Origin: Streptacidiphilus fuscans
Lineage (GTDB): Bacteria > Actinomycetota > Actinomycetes > Streptomycetales > Streptomycetaceae
DNA: 64,000 nt
NCBI RefSeq assembly: GCF_015690355.1
Contig: NZ_JADPRT010000008.1
Span: 14,908 to 78,907 of the forward strand
Direction: 5' to 3'
Position numbers and translations under genes: made by a program. Shown in pieces: positions 11,202 through 18,818 of this stretch. Below the pieces are notes generated by a model. The model did not search any database, was not told the origin of the DNA, and saw only the letters and a list, made by a program, of their open reading frames with translations. Every line of letters starts with the position of its first letter. Position 1 is the first letter of the stretch.

Positions 11202-11395
11202 GGGGCGCGGGGATTCTGCAGGCGAGCAGCCATGCACCTCAGGGGCGGGGGGGGGGGGGCCCCCCCCCCCCCCCCCCCGGGGGGGGGGGCCCCCCCCGCG
11301 GGGCCCCCCCCCCCCCGGGGGGGGGTGCCGGCCGGCCCCCCCCGCCCCTGACAGTGCAACTACCTGCCGGAGCACAAGCCCCAGCCCCGCGCCCC
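11202..11395. repeat. intergenic hairpin element interrupted by G/C homopolymers
   Basis: Outer arms GGGGCGCGGGG (11202-11212) and CCCCGCGCCCC (11385-11395) match the arms of the compact element at 16175-16276. Inside lie nested arms CAGGGGCGGGG (11240-11250) and CCCCGCCCCTG (11340-11350), and between those a tract of alternating G and C runs, including 19 consecutive C at 11260-11278. The outer element resembles a family of intergenic hairpins common in streptomycetes. The homopolymer core is probably corrupted sequence. Confidence 0.55.
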
Positions 11396-11428
11396 TGAGG
11401 TAGTGCAGCTACCTCTCAGCGAAACGGG

Positions 11429-12811
11429 TCAGCAGCCGATCAGGCGCGGAGCGAGGAACTGCTGGACCTGGTCGAGCGACACTCGCGTCTGCTCCATGGT
11501 GTCGCGCTCGCGAATGGTCACCGCGTTGTCCTCGAGGGTGTCGAAGTCGACGGTGATGCAGAACGGCGTGCCGATCTCGTCCTGGCGGCGGTAACGACGC
11601 CCGATCGCGCCGGCGTCGTCGAACTCGACGTTCCAGAGCTTGCGCAGGTCGGCCGCCAGGCCGCGCGCCTTCGGGGAGAGGTCGGCGTTGCGGGACAGCG
11701 GCAGGACCGCGACCTTGACCGGGGCCAGGCGCGGGTCGAGGCGCATGACGACGCGCTTCTCCATGACGCCCTTCGCGTTCGGCGCCTCGTCCTCGCGGTA
11801 GGCGTCGATCATGAAGGCGAGCATGGCGCGGTTCACACCGGCGGCCGGCTCGATGACGTACGGGTACCAGCGCTCGCCGGCGTCCTGGTCGAAGTACTTG
11901 AGGTCGACGCCGGAGGCCTCGCTGTGCGAGGCCAGGTCGTAGTCCGTGCGGTTGGCGATGCCCTCCAGCTCACCGAACTCGTTGCCGCCGAAGTTGAAGC
12001 GGTACTCGATGTCCACCGTGCGCTTGGCGTAGTGGGACAGCTTCTCCTTGGCGTGCTCGTAGAAGCGGATGTTCTCCTCGCGCAGGCCGAGGCCGGTGTA
12101 CCAGTCCCAGCGCTCCTGCAGCCAGTACTCGTGCCACTTCTCGTCCTCGCCCGGCTTGACGAAGAACTCCATCTCCATCTGCTCGAACTCACGCGTGCGG
12201 AAGATGAAGTTGCCCGGCGTGATCTCGTTGCGGAAGGACTTGCCGGTCTGGGCGATGCCGAACGGCGGCTTCTTGCGCGAGGTGGTCTGCACGGCGGCGA
12301 AGTTGATGAAGATGCCCTGCGCGGTCTCCGGGCGCAGGTACGCCAGGCCGGAGGCGTCCTCGGTCACACCGAGGTGGGTCTTCAGCATGCCGGAGAACTG
12401 CTTGGGCTCGGTGAACTGGCCCTTGGTGCCGCAGTTCGGGCAGTTCACGTCGGCCAGGCCGTTGGCGGGCAGGCGGCCGTGCTTGGCCTCGTACGCCTCC
12501 TCCAGGTGGTCGGCGCGGTAGCGCTTGTGGCAGGAGGTGCACTCGGTCAGCGGGTCGTTGAAGGTGGCGACGTGGCCGGAGGCCTCCCAGACCTCGCGGG
12601 CCAGGATCACCGAGGAGTCCAGACCCACCACGTCCTCACGCCCAGTGACCATCGCACGCCACCACTGACGCTTGATGTTCTCCTTGAGCTCCACGCCCAG
12701 CGGCCCGTAGTCCCAGGCGGCACGCTGACCGCCGTAGATCTCACTGCAGGGGTAGACGAAGCCACGGCGCTTGCTCAGGCTGACGATGGTGTCGATCTTG
12801 TCGGCGGCCAC
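11429..12811 (-). CDS. glyS: glycyl-tRNA synthetase, alpha-2 type
   Basis: 460 aa from GTG 12811, matching the length of actinobacterial dimeric GlyRS; a longer upstream frame is rejected. Charges tRNA-Gly with glycine. Starts with DKIDTIVSLSKRRGFVYPCSEIYGG. Zinc-type cysteine pairs CTSCHKRY and CPNCGTKG occur near residues 100-150, and class II motifs FRNEITPGNFIFRTREFEQME and the C-terminal anticodon-binding domain follow. GAAGAGAG upstream may serve as ribosome site. Divergent from zur across 280 bp in which I saw no clear Zur site. Confidence 0.97.
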   Translation of the reverse strand: MAADKIDTIVSLSKRRGFVYPCSEIYGGQRAAWDYGPLGVELKENIKRQWWRAMVTGREDVVGLDSSVILAREVWEASGHVATFNDPLTECTSCHKRYRADHLEEAYEAKHGRLPANGLADVNCPNCGTKGQFTEPKQFSGMLKTHLGVTEDASGLAYLRPETAQGIFINFAAVQTTSRKKPPFGIAQTGKSFRNEITPGNFIFRTREFEQMEMEFFVKPGEDEKWHEYWLQERWDWYTGLGLREENIRFYEHAKEKLSHYAKRTVDIEYRFNFGGNEFGELEGIANRTDYDLASHSEASGVDLKYFDQDAGERWYPYVIEPAAGVNRAMLAFMIDAYREDEAPNAKGVMEKRVVMRLDPRLAPVKVAVLPLSRNADLSPKARGLAADLRKLWNVEFDDAGAIGRRYRRQDEIGTPFCITVDFDTLEDNAVTIRERDTMEQTRVSLDQVQQFLAPRLIGC

Positions 12812-13091
12812 AGTGCTCTCTTCAGGTACGACGAAGGCGGTCAAGGATGGATTTCCATGCACGCGGATACCACAGGCTACCGGCCCTCGCGGGGGACGTT
12901 TCACATCGATGGTCGCGCGTTCGCGGGGGAGATTTCCAGCCGACGGGCGGCTCGGGGACGCCGCCTCATCCGCAGGTACGGCGCTGTCGACGGCCCGAAC
13001 TGGCAGAATGGCGGCGGGGAGACTCCGTGGAGCCGCCCTGCCCACCCCGTTTCCCTTCCCGCCCATCCGTTCGAGAGCCGCAGGAGAGCCG

Positions 13092-13535
13092 GTGACCCCC
13101 GCGAACACGTCGTCCCCCGCCCGGTCGACCCGTCAGCGCACCGCCGTTGCCTCGCTGCTCGCGGAGATCGACGACTTCCGCAGCGCGCAGGAGCTGCACG
13201 ACCTGCTCAAGCACCGGGGCGACTCGGTCGGCCTGACCACCGTCTACCGCACCCTGCAGTCGCTCGCCGACGCCGGGGAGATCGACGTGCTGCGCACCGA
13301 CGACGGTGAGGCTGTCTACCGCCGGTGCAGCAGCGGTCACCACCACCACCTGGTCTGCCGCTCCTGCGGCCGGACGGTCGAGGTGGAGGGCCCGGCGGTG
13401 GAGCGCTGGGCCGAGGGCGTGGCCGCCGACCACGGCTTCGTCGACGTGGCCCACACCCTGGAGATCTTCGGCACCTGCGCCGGCTGCGCGGCGCAGGCCG
13501 AGGCGGCCTCGACTCAGGCGTCTTCCGAGGCCTGA
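13092..13535 (+). CDS. zur: Fur-family zinc uptake regulator
   Basis: 147 aa from GTG 13092, behind AGGAGAG (13082-13088). Winged-helix Fur domain: TRQRTAVASLLAEIDDFRSAQELHDLL, recognition helix GLTTVYRTLQSL, then the metal-binding region with HHHHLVCRSCG and the C-terminal CAGC pair. The absence of a heme or peroxide signature and the similarity to streptomycete Zur support zinc sensing. In the best-studied streptomycete, from memory, zur sits at the end of a znuACB-zur cluster beside glyS. Here no zinc ABC transporter genes lie between glyS and zur. The 3' end overlaps convergent uppS by 22 bp. Confidence 0.9.
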   Translation: MTPANTSSPARSTRQRTAVASLLAEIDDFRSAQELHDLLKHRGDSVGLTTVYRTLQSLADAGEIDVLRTDDGEAVYRRCSSGHHHHLVCRSCGRTVEVEGPAVERWAEGVAADHGFVDVAHTLEIFGTCAGCAAQAEAASTQASSEA

Positions 13536-14386
13536 GCCGGAACGTTCGCCAGCTCGCCCGCGGCCGGACCCGGGACCGCGTTCGGCAGCGCCCCGCCGTA
13601 ACGGCGGTCGCGCATCGCGAACTCCTCGCAGGCCCGCCACAGGTCGCGGCGGTCGAAGTCCGGCCAGAGCACGTCCTGGAACACCATCTCGGCGTAGGCG
13701 GACTGCCAGATCAGGAAGTTGGACGTGCGCTGCTCACCGCTCGGGCGGATGAAGAGGTCCACGTCCGGCATGTCGCGGTGGTACATGTAGCGGGCGAAGG
13801 TCTTCTCGTTGACCTTGGACGGGTCCAACCGCCCCTCGGCGACGTCCTTGGCCAGCGCCGCCGCCGCGTCCGCGATCTCGGCGCGACCGCCGTAGTTGAC
13901 GCACATGTACAGCGTCATGGCGTCGTTGTCGCGGGTCAGCTCCTCGGCGACCTGGAGTTCCTGGACCACCGACTTCCACAGCTTCGGCATCCGGCCGGCC
14001 CAGCGGATCCGGATGCCCATGTCGTTCATCTCGTCGCGGCGGCGGTGGATGACGTCGCGGTTGAAGTTCATCAGGAAGCGGACCTCGTCGGGCGAGCGCT
14101 TCCAGTTCTCGGTGGAGAACGCGTAGAGCGAGAGGTTCTTGACCCCCAGCTCCAGGCAGCCCTTGAGCACGTCGAGGACGACGGCCTCGCCGACCTTGTG
14201 CCCCTCCGTGCGCGGCAGGCCGCGCTCCTTGGCCCAGCGCCCGTTGCCGTCCATCACGATGGCGACGTGCTCCGGAACCAGCTCTCCCGGGATCTTGGGC
14301 GGCTGGGCACCACTCGGGTGCGGGGTGGGCGGGAGGTACTCCCGGGTCCGCCTGCTGCCGAAGAGTCCGCGCCGTGCCGTAGCCAT
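13514..14386 (-). CDS. uppS: isoprenyl (undecaprenyl) diphosphate synthase
   Basis: 290 aa from ATG 14386. Z-type prenyltransferase that elongates FPP with IPP to make the C55 carrier lipid for peptidoglycan and teichoic acid synthesis. The catalytic motif VAIVMDGNGRWAKERGL lies near residue 35, and C-terminal RPSGEQRTSNFLIWQSAYAE and the terminal substrate-binding region follow. Actinomycetes have two or more such genes, so the exact chain length is uncertain. It follows recO on the same strand with a repeat-rich 87-bp gap, so the two may form an operon. Confidence 0.95.
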   Translation of the reverse strand: MATARRGLFGSRRTREYLPPTPHPSGAQPPKIPGELVPEHVAIVMDGNGRWAKERGLPRTEGHKVGEAVVLDVLKGCLELGVKNLSLYAFSTENWKRSPDEVRFLMNFNRDVIHRRRDEMNDMGIRIRWAGRMPKLWKSVVQELQVAEELTRDNDAMTLYMCVNYGGRAEIADAAAALAKDVAEGRLDPSKVNEKTFARYMYHRDMPDVDLFIRPSGEQRTSNFLIWQSAYAEMVFQDVLWPDFDRRDLWRACEEFAMRDRRYGGALPNAVPGPAAGELANVPAQASEDA

Positions 14387-14407
14387 GTGCCCCTGCTTCT
14401 TCTCAGT

Positions 14408-14470
14408 CTTCTGGGTCTGCACTTCTGGGTCTGCCGTGACCGCTGGGTCAGTGGCGACCGCTGGGTCTGC
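14408..14470. repeat. imperfect tandem repeats between recO and uppS
   Basis: CTTCTGGGTCTGC occurs at 14408 and 14422, then GACCGCTGGGTC at 14438-14449 and 14456-14467, all built on a CTGGGTC core. The array fills most of the gap between recO (stop 14474) and uppS (start 14386). Confidence 0.85.
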
Positions 14471-14473
14471 TTG

Positions 14474-15220
14474 CTAGTGGGCCACGTACCTGAGGGAACG
14501 CAGACCCCGCTCCAGGTGCCACTGGACGTAGGCGGCGACCAGGCCGCTGCCCTCGCGCCGGTGACGCGGCTCACACGCGTCCGCAGTCTCCCAGTCGCCG
14601 GACAGCAGCGCGCCTAGCAGCTCCAGTGTCTCAGGGGAGGGTACGACACTCCCCGGTACCCGGCAGTCACCGCACAGCGAACCACCGGTCTGTACCGAGA
14701 AGAACCGATTCGGCCCGGGAAGGCCGCACTTGGCGCACGCGTCGAAGGAGGGCGCGTAGCCGTTGACCGCGAGCGAGCGCAGCAGGAACGCGTCCAGCAC
14801 CAGGTGCGGCTCGTGCTCCGCACCGGCCAGGGTCCGCAGCGCGCCGATCAGCAGCAGGTACTGCTGGACCGCGGGCTCGCCCTCGTTCTCGGTGAACCGC
14901 TCGGCGGTCTCCAGCATGGCCGACGCGGCGGTCCACCGGTCGTAGTCCACGGCTATCCGGGCACCGTAGGGCGCGATCGTCTCGACCTGCGTGCAGAGCG
15001 CCAGATGCCGACCGACCAGCTCGTCGCCGCGGGCGAAGAACTGCACGTCGACATGGCTGCACGGCTCCAGCCGGGCGCCGAACTTCGACTTGGTCTTGCG
15101 CACGCCGCGCGCGACGGCGCGGACCCGGCCGTGCTCCCGGGTCAACAGGGTGATGATCCGGTCCGCCTCGCCCAGTTTCTGGGTGCGCAGCACCACACCG
15201 TCATCCCGGATCAGACTCAT
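14474..15220 (-). CDS. recO: DNA repair protein RecO
   Basis: 248 aa. Mediator of RecA loading in the RecFOR recombination pathway. The N-terminal OB fold begins LIRDDGVVLRTQKLGEADRIITLLTREHGR, a hallmark of RecO. A helical bundle follows, and a zinc ribbon has CAKCGLPG (near residue 155) and the second cysteine pair CGDC. Start at ATG 15220. It sits between a TerB-like gene and uppS on the same strand, the usual streptomycete order. Confidence 0.96.
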   Translation of the reverse strand: MSLIRDDGVVLRTQKLGEADRIITLLTREHGRVRAVARGVRKTKSKFGARLEPCSHVDVQFFARGDELVGRHLALCTQVETIAPYGARIAVDYDRWTAASAMLETAERFTENEGEPAVQQYLLLIGALRTLAGAEHEPHLVLDAFLLRSLAVNGYAPSFDACAKCGLPGPNRFFSVQTGGSLCGDCRVPGSVVPSPETLELLGALLSGDWETADACEPRHRREGSGLVAAYVQWHLERGLRSLRYVAH

Positions 15221-15250
15221 GGGACCATTCTGGCCCCTGTCGGGGGTCCG

Positions 15251-15328
15251 CCGGTTCAGGTCCCCGGTTGAGGTCTCCGGTTGAGGTCTCCGGTTCAGGT
15301 CTCCGGTTCAGGTCCCCGGTTGAGGTCT
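15251..15328. repeat. six 13-bp tandem repeats between TerB-like gene and recO
   Basis: Six contiguous 13-bp units of the form CCGGTT(C/G)AGGTC(C/T) run from 15251 to 15328, with a degenerate seventh unit (CCGGTCCAAGTCC) just after. They fill the space between the TerB-like stop (15350) and the recO start (15220). Two alternating unit types (TTCAGG and TTGAGG) are mixed along the array. Confidence 0.95.
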
Positions 15329-15349
15329 GCCGGTCCAAGTCCGTCCGGC

Positions 15350-16075
15350 TCAGGAACGCGGGGTCCGGGCGGCGGCGGCCAGGGTGGCGTCGATCTCGTC
15401 GCTGCCCAGCCCGAGGCACTGCCCGACCGCCCGCAGCGTGGCCCGCTCGGCGGGCCGGTAGGGCCCGTCGGCGAGCGCGATCACCGCGCCCTGGGTCAGC
15501 AGCCGGGTCAGCCCCGGACCGAGCAGGTGCGGCGCGAGCGGCTCGATCGCGGTGTGCAGCTCGACGACCAGGGCGCTGCCGCAGCCGCAGAGTTCGCCGA
15601 GCGGGTCGATCCCCTCGTCCCCCTCGTGGTCCTCGTCCTGGTCCTCGGCCCTGGGCGCGTCGGCGGCCCCGGCCGTCTCCGCCAACGCGGCCAGCAGTCC
15701 GTCCGCGTCGAGGTCCGTGAAACCCGCGTCGCGCAGCCCGGCCAACGCCGCGTCCCGCACCGCGGGCGCGGCGGAGACGCCGCCGGACGCGGCCAGGACC
15801 GCGAGCGCGACGGCGTGGTGCGCGTTGCGCAGCATGGACAGCAGATGGCCGGAGGTCGGATGCGCCAGGGCGTCCAGCCCGTAGCGCGCCCGGCACGAGG
15901 TGCACTGCAGCGTCGCGGCGGCCCGCCGCAGCGGCAGCAGCGGGATCCCCGCCACCCGCAGCCAGTTGCGCCCGCGCTGTCTGCGGTAGTTGCGGTCGCC
16001 TCCGCAGGCGAGGCAGTAGAACTCCCCAAGAAGCTCGGTGTGCCACCGGGCTTGGACAGCGACCACGTGCGTCAC
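15350..16075 (-). CDS. TerB-family protein with N-terminal zinc ribbon
   Basis: 241 aa from GTG 16075. The N-terminus has a zinc-ribbon pattern, CLACGG near residue 19 and CTSC near 54, and the C-terminal half resembles the TerB helical fold (PYRPAERATLRAVGQCLGLGSDEIDATLA). TerB-like proteins are linked to tellurite resistance and phage defence, but the streptomycete orthologue beside recO is a conserved protein of unknown role. An in-frame extension to 16243 runs into a repeat element and is rejected. Asp/Glu-rich residues (EDQDEDHEGDEG) form a linker. Confidence 0.8.
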   Translation of the reverse strand: MTHVVAVQARWHTELLGEFYCLACGGDRNYRRQRGRNWLRVAGIPLLPLRRAAATLQCTSCRARYGLDALAHPTSGHLLSMLRNAHHAVALAVLAASGGVSAAPAVRDAALAGLRDAGFTDLDADGLLAALAETAGAADAPRAEDQDEDHEGDEGIDPLGELCGCGSALVVELHTAIEPLAPHLLGPGLTRLLTQGAVIALADGPYRPAERATLRAVGQCLGLGSDEIDATLAAAARTPRS

Positions 16076-16174
16076 GGCGCGCTCCCGACTGCGTCGGCCG
16101 ACCTCGATGTCGGTTGACCAAAGATGCTGCCACGCGGATGACGACCTGTCAGTACCCCGGCCATGCACTGTCCA

Positions 16175-16276
16175 GGGGCGCGGGGAACTGCGCGACAAGC
16201 CACCCGGTGTGGTGACTCGCCGAACGAGCAGGGCCATCCGCATGTCGGTGGTTGCTCGTGCAGTTCCCCGCGCCCC
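16175..16276. terminator. intergenic inverted-repeat element
   Basis: Arms GGGGCGCGGGGAACTGC (16175-16191) and its exact reverse complement (16260-16276) enclose 68 bp with further pairing. This is a recurrent streptomycete intergenic hairpin type. It lies downstream of leuA (stop 16305, minus strand) and upstream of the TerB-like gene. It may end leuA transcription. A related, disrupted copy lies at 11202-11395. Confidence 0.65.
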
Positions 16277-16304
16277 CTGAGGTGGTGCAACTTCCCCCTA
16301 GTGA

Positions 16305-18068
16305 CTACCGCTGCGCGCGGTTGACCGCGGAGACGATGGCCTTGATGGAGGCGCGGACGATGCTGGTGTCCATGCCGACGCCCCAGACGACCTTGCCGTC
16401 GACCGCGCACTCCCAGTACGCCGCGGCGTGCGCGTCCGCGCCCTGGCTCATGGTGTGCTCGGCGTAGTCCAGGACCCGCACGTCGACGCCGATCTGCGCC
16501 AGCGCGGCGACGAACGCGTCGGCCGGGCCGTTGCCCGTGCCGGACAGGGTGGTGTCCGCGCCGTCGACGGTCACGTCCACGGTGATGGTGTCGGTGCCGT
16601 CCGCCGTCGAGGACGCCTGGTGCGAGCGCAGCTGGATCCGGCCCCAGGGGGTCGCCGGGGTGGGCAGGTACTCGTTCTCGAAGGAGTCCCAGATCTGCGT
16701 CGGGGTGACCTCGCCGCCCTCGGCGTCCGTCTTGGCCTGGATGATCTTCGAGAACTCGATCTGCATCCGGCGCGGCAGGTCCAGGCTGTGGTCGTTCTTC
16801 AGGACGTAGGAGACGCCGCCCTTGCCCGACTGGCTGTTGACCCGGATGACCGCCTCGTACGAGCGGCCCAGGTCCTTCGGGTCGATCGGCAGGTACGGGA
16901 CGCCCCAGGTGTGCTCCTCGACCGGGTGGCCCGCCGCCTTGGCGTCGGCCTCCAGCGCGTCGAAGCCCTTCTTGATCGCGTCCTGGTGCGAACCGGAGAA
17001 GGACGTGTAGACCAGGTCGCCGACGTAGGGGTGGCGCTCGGCGATCGTCATCTGGTTGCAGTACTCCCAGGTGCGCCGGATCTCGTCGATCTGCGACAGG
17101 TCGACCTCGGGGTCGACGCCCTGCGAGAACAGGTTCAGCGCGACATTGACCAGGTCCAGGTTGCCGGTTCGTTCGCCCTGCCCGAACAGACACCCCTCGA
17201 CGCGGTCGGCGCCGGCCATCACGGCCAGCTCGGCGGAGGCGACGCCCGTGCCGCGGTCGTTGTGCGGGTGCGTGGACAGCGCGACGAACTCGCGGCGCGA
17301 CAGGTTGCGCGACATCCACTCGATCTTGTCGGCGTAGACGTTCGGCGTGGAGCGCTCGACCGTGGTCGGCAGGTTCAGGATGATCTCGCGGCCCTCGCCC
17401 GGCTGCCAGACGTCCATGACGCCCTCGCAGACGTCCAGCGCGAAGTCCAGCTCGGTGTCGATGAAGATCTCCGGCGAGTACTGGTAGCCGAAGACCGTGT
17501 CATCGCCCAGGATCTTCTCGGCGTACTCCATGACCAGGCGGGTGCCGTCGACGGCGATCTGCTTGATCTCGTCCTTGGAGGCGTGGAAGACCACCCGGCG
17601 GAACAGCGGCGAGGTGGCGTTGTACAGGTGGACCGTCGCCCGGGGCGCGCCGCGCAGCGACTCCACGGTGCGCTCGATCAGCTCCTCGCGGGCCTGGGTC
17701 AGGACGGAGATGGTCACGTCCTCGGGGATCGCGCCCTCCTCGATGATGGAGCGCACGAAGTCGAAGTCGGTGGCGCCGGAGGAGGGGAAGCCGACCTCGA
17801 TCTCCTTGTAGCCCAGCTTGACCAGCAGGTCGAACATGGCCCGCTTGCGCGCCGGCGACATCGGGTCGATCAGGGCCTGGTTGCCGTCCCGCAGGTCGGT
17901 GGACAGCCAGCGCGGGGCCTTGGTGATGACCTTGCTCGGCCAGGTGCGGTCCGGCAGGTCGACGGTGCCGAAGGGTACGTAGCGCTGGAACGGCATCCCC
18001 GAGGGCTGCTGACGCACGGTCGCGGCGGTGATCGGCGTGGGGCGCTCGTTGAAGGGCTGCTGGGTCAT
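16305..18068 (-). CDS. leuA: 2-isopropylmalate synthase
   Basis: 587 aa. First committed step of leucine synthesis: condensation of 2-ketoisovalerate with acetyl-CoA. The DRE-TIM barrel begins with the metal-binding STDLRDGNQAL (near residue 55), includes HLYNATSPLFRR, and has the HxH-type ligand motif STHPHNDRG. A C-terminal LeuA regulatory domain (from about residue 440) is expected to bind leucine for feedback inhibition. The gene is monocistronic. A 242-bp leader before it encodes a Leu-rich peptide and a strong hairpin, so transcription attenuation is likely. Confidence 0.97.
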   Translation of the reverse strand: MTQQPFNERPTPITAATVRQQPSGMPFQRYVPFGTVDLPDRTWPSKVITKAPRWLSTDLRDGNQALIDPMSPARKRAMFDLLVKLGYKEIEVGFPSSGATDFDFVRSIIEEGAIPEDVTISVLTQAREELIERTVESLRGAPRATVHLYNATSPLFRRVVFHASKDEIKQIAVDGTRLVMEYAEKILGDDTVFGYQYSPEIFIDTELDFALDVCEGVMDVWQPGEGREIILNLPTTVERSTPNVYADKIEWMSRNLSRREFVALSTHPHNDRGTGVASAELAVMAGADRVEGCLFGQGERTGNLDLVNVALNLFSQGVDPEVDLSQIDEIRRTWEYCNQMTIAERHPYVGDLVYTSFSGSHQDAIKKGFDALEADAKAAGHPVEEHTWGVPYLPIDPKDLGRSYEAVIRVNSQSGKGGVSYVLKNDHSLDLPRRMQIEFSKIIQAKTDAEGGEVTPTQIWDSFENEYLPTPATPWGRIQLRSHQASSTADGTDTITVDVTVDGADTTLSGTGNGPADAFVAALAQIGVDVRVLDYAEHTMSQGADAHAAAYWECAVDGKVVWGVGMDTSIVRASIKAIVSAVNRAQR

Positions 18069-18151
18069 GGTGGGTTCGTCTCCTGTGGCGTCTGTCGCTC
18101 CGAGAGGCGGCCGACGAGCTGCACAGATCTACGAACGCGCAGCACCCACCC

Positions 18152-18197
18152 CCGCGGCGAGGGAGTCGGCCTCGATCAACTCGGGCCCTCGCCGCGG
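18152..18197 (-). promoter_or_regulatory. leuA leader hairpin (candidate attenuator)
   Basis: Perfect 12-bp stem: CCGCGGCGAGGG (18152-18163) and CCCTCGCCGCGG (18186-18197), with a 22-nt loop. In the minus-strand transcript its first arm overlaps the CRGEG codons of the leader peptide, directly after the leucine codons. Ribosome stalling at those codons would therefore bear on its folding. There is no U-run, which is common in GC-rich actinobacterial attenuators. Confidence 0.65.
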
Positions 18198-18226
18198 CAG
18201 CTAAGAAGAAGCAGCCCGTAACGCAT
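18176..18226 (-). CDS. leuA leader peptide
   Basis: 16 codons, MRYGLLLLSCRGEGPS, then TGA, 107 bp upstream of leuA on the same strand. Four consecutive leucine codons (CTG CTT CTT CTT) precede a hairpin arm encoded in the CRGEG part. CTT is rare in this genome, which would sharpen sensitivity to charged tRNA-Leu. Leader peptides with Leu runs before leuA are known in Actinobacteria as transcription attenuators. No clear Shine-Dalgarno sequence precedes the ATG. Confidence 0.75.
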   Translation of the reverse strand: MRYGLLLLSCRGEGPS

Positions 18227-18455
18227 GATGCAGCCCAGAGTAACCCAACGGATGCGCGACACCGAGCGCATGAGGCGAGCGTTCCGCTCTGTGAGACGCA
18301 CCGTCCACCGTGACCGACCGAGCTGCCGCCCCGGGCGGGCGGCCCGACGAGCGGCCTGAGCGATCGTGAGCGATTGGTGATCGAGTGATCACCTAGCAAG
18401 AGTCAAGGCCTTCCAGGGCTCCATTTTCGTTGCTCCACGGAGCACACTGATTACT

Positions 18456-18722
18456 ATGCGCATCTTGGTCACCCGCACGGACGGGTCCGCCGCGAACGAG
18501 CACCGGGCCTTGCTGGACACGGAGGGGCGGCCGGATGCGCCGCACATCCACGCCATCGTGCGCGAGGCCCTCGGCGCCTGCACCCGCAACCCGATCCTGG
18601 CCGGGCCACACGGCTTCCAGTACGCCATCACGGTGGACGGCCGCCCCACGGGCTACTGCACCGAGCCGCAGCTGACGGCGAGTCAGCGCTCCTTGATAGG
18701 GCTGGTACTGAGCACGGTCTGA
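18456..18722 (+). CDS. small emfourin-like protein
   Basis: 88 aa, divergent from leuA. The layout MRILVTRTDG at the N-terminus, FQYAITVDGR in the middle and a hydrophobic C-terminal helix (LTASQRSLIGLVLSTV) resembles protealysin inhibitor emfourin and its actinobacterial relatives, which block M4-family metalloproteases. The resemblance is by eye and no M4 protease gene is adjacent, so treat the function as open. The 3' end lies in an 11-bp tandem repeat that carries the stop codon. Confidence 0.7.
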   Translation: MRILVTRTDGSAANEHRALLDTEGRPDAPHIHAIVREALGACTRNPILAGPHGFQYAITVDGRPTGYCTEPQLTASQRSLIGLVLSTV

Positions 18723-18741
18723 GCATCGCCTGAGCACCGCC
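18709..18741 (+). repeat. three 11-bp repeats spanning a stop codon
   Basis: TGAGCACGGTC (18709-18719), TGAGCATCGCC (18720-18730) and TGAGCACCGCC (18731-18741). The TGA of the second unit is the stop codon of the 88-aa gene. Because the period is 11 bp, the three TGA triplets occupy all three frames. Confidence 0.9.
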
Positions 18742-18757
18742 GAGCCGCTTTCAAAAA

Positions 18758-18803
18758 TGCAGAGACTTCTCTACAGAGAACCCTTTGCAGAGAAGTCTCT
18801 GCA
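18758..18803. promoter_or_regulatory. two operators for the ArsR-type regulator
   Basis: TGCAGAGA-AG-TCTCTGCA (18786-18803) is a perfect 8-2-8 palindrome. TGCAGAGA-CT-TCTCTACA (18758-18775) is the same site with one mismatch, 28 bp upstream centre to centre. Together they also form one larger inverted repeat with 15-bp arms. The pair sits 15 bp before the regulator ATG, so autorepression is likely. Confidence 0.8.
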
Positions 18804-18818
18804 CGCTATCGTCATGCC

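Noticed and set aside
15251..15328. CRISPR-like array
   Set aside because: Units of 13 bp are contiguous with no spacers, and there are no cas genes. It is a simple tandem repeat.
18201..18392. 63-codon minus-strand frame in the leuA leader
   Set aside because: Out of frame with the Leu-rich leader peptide, no ribosome site and no recognisable product.
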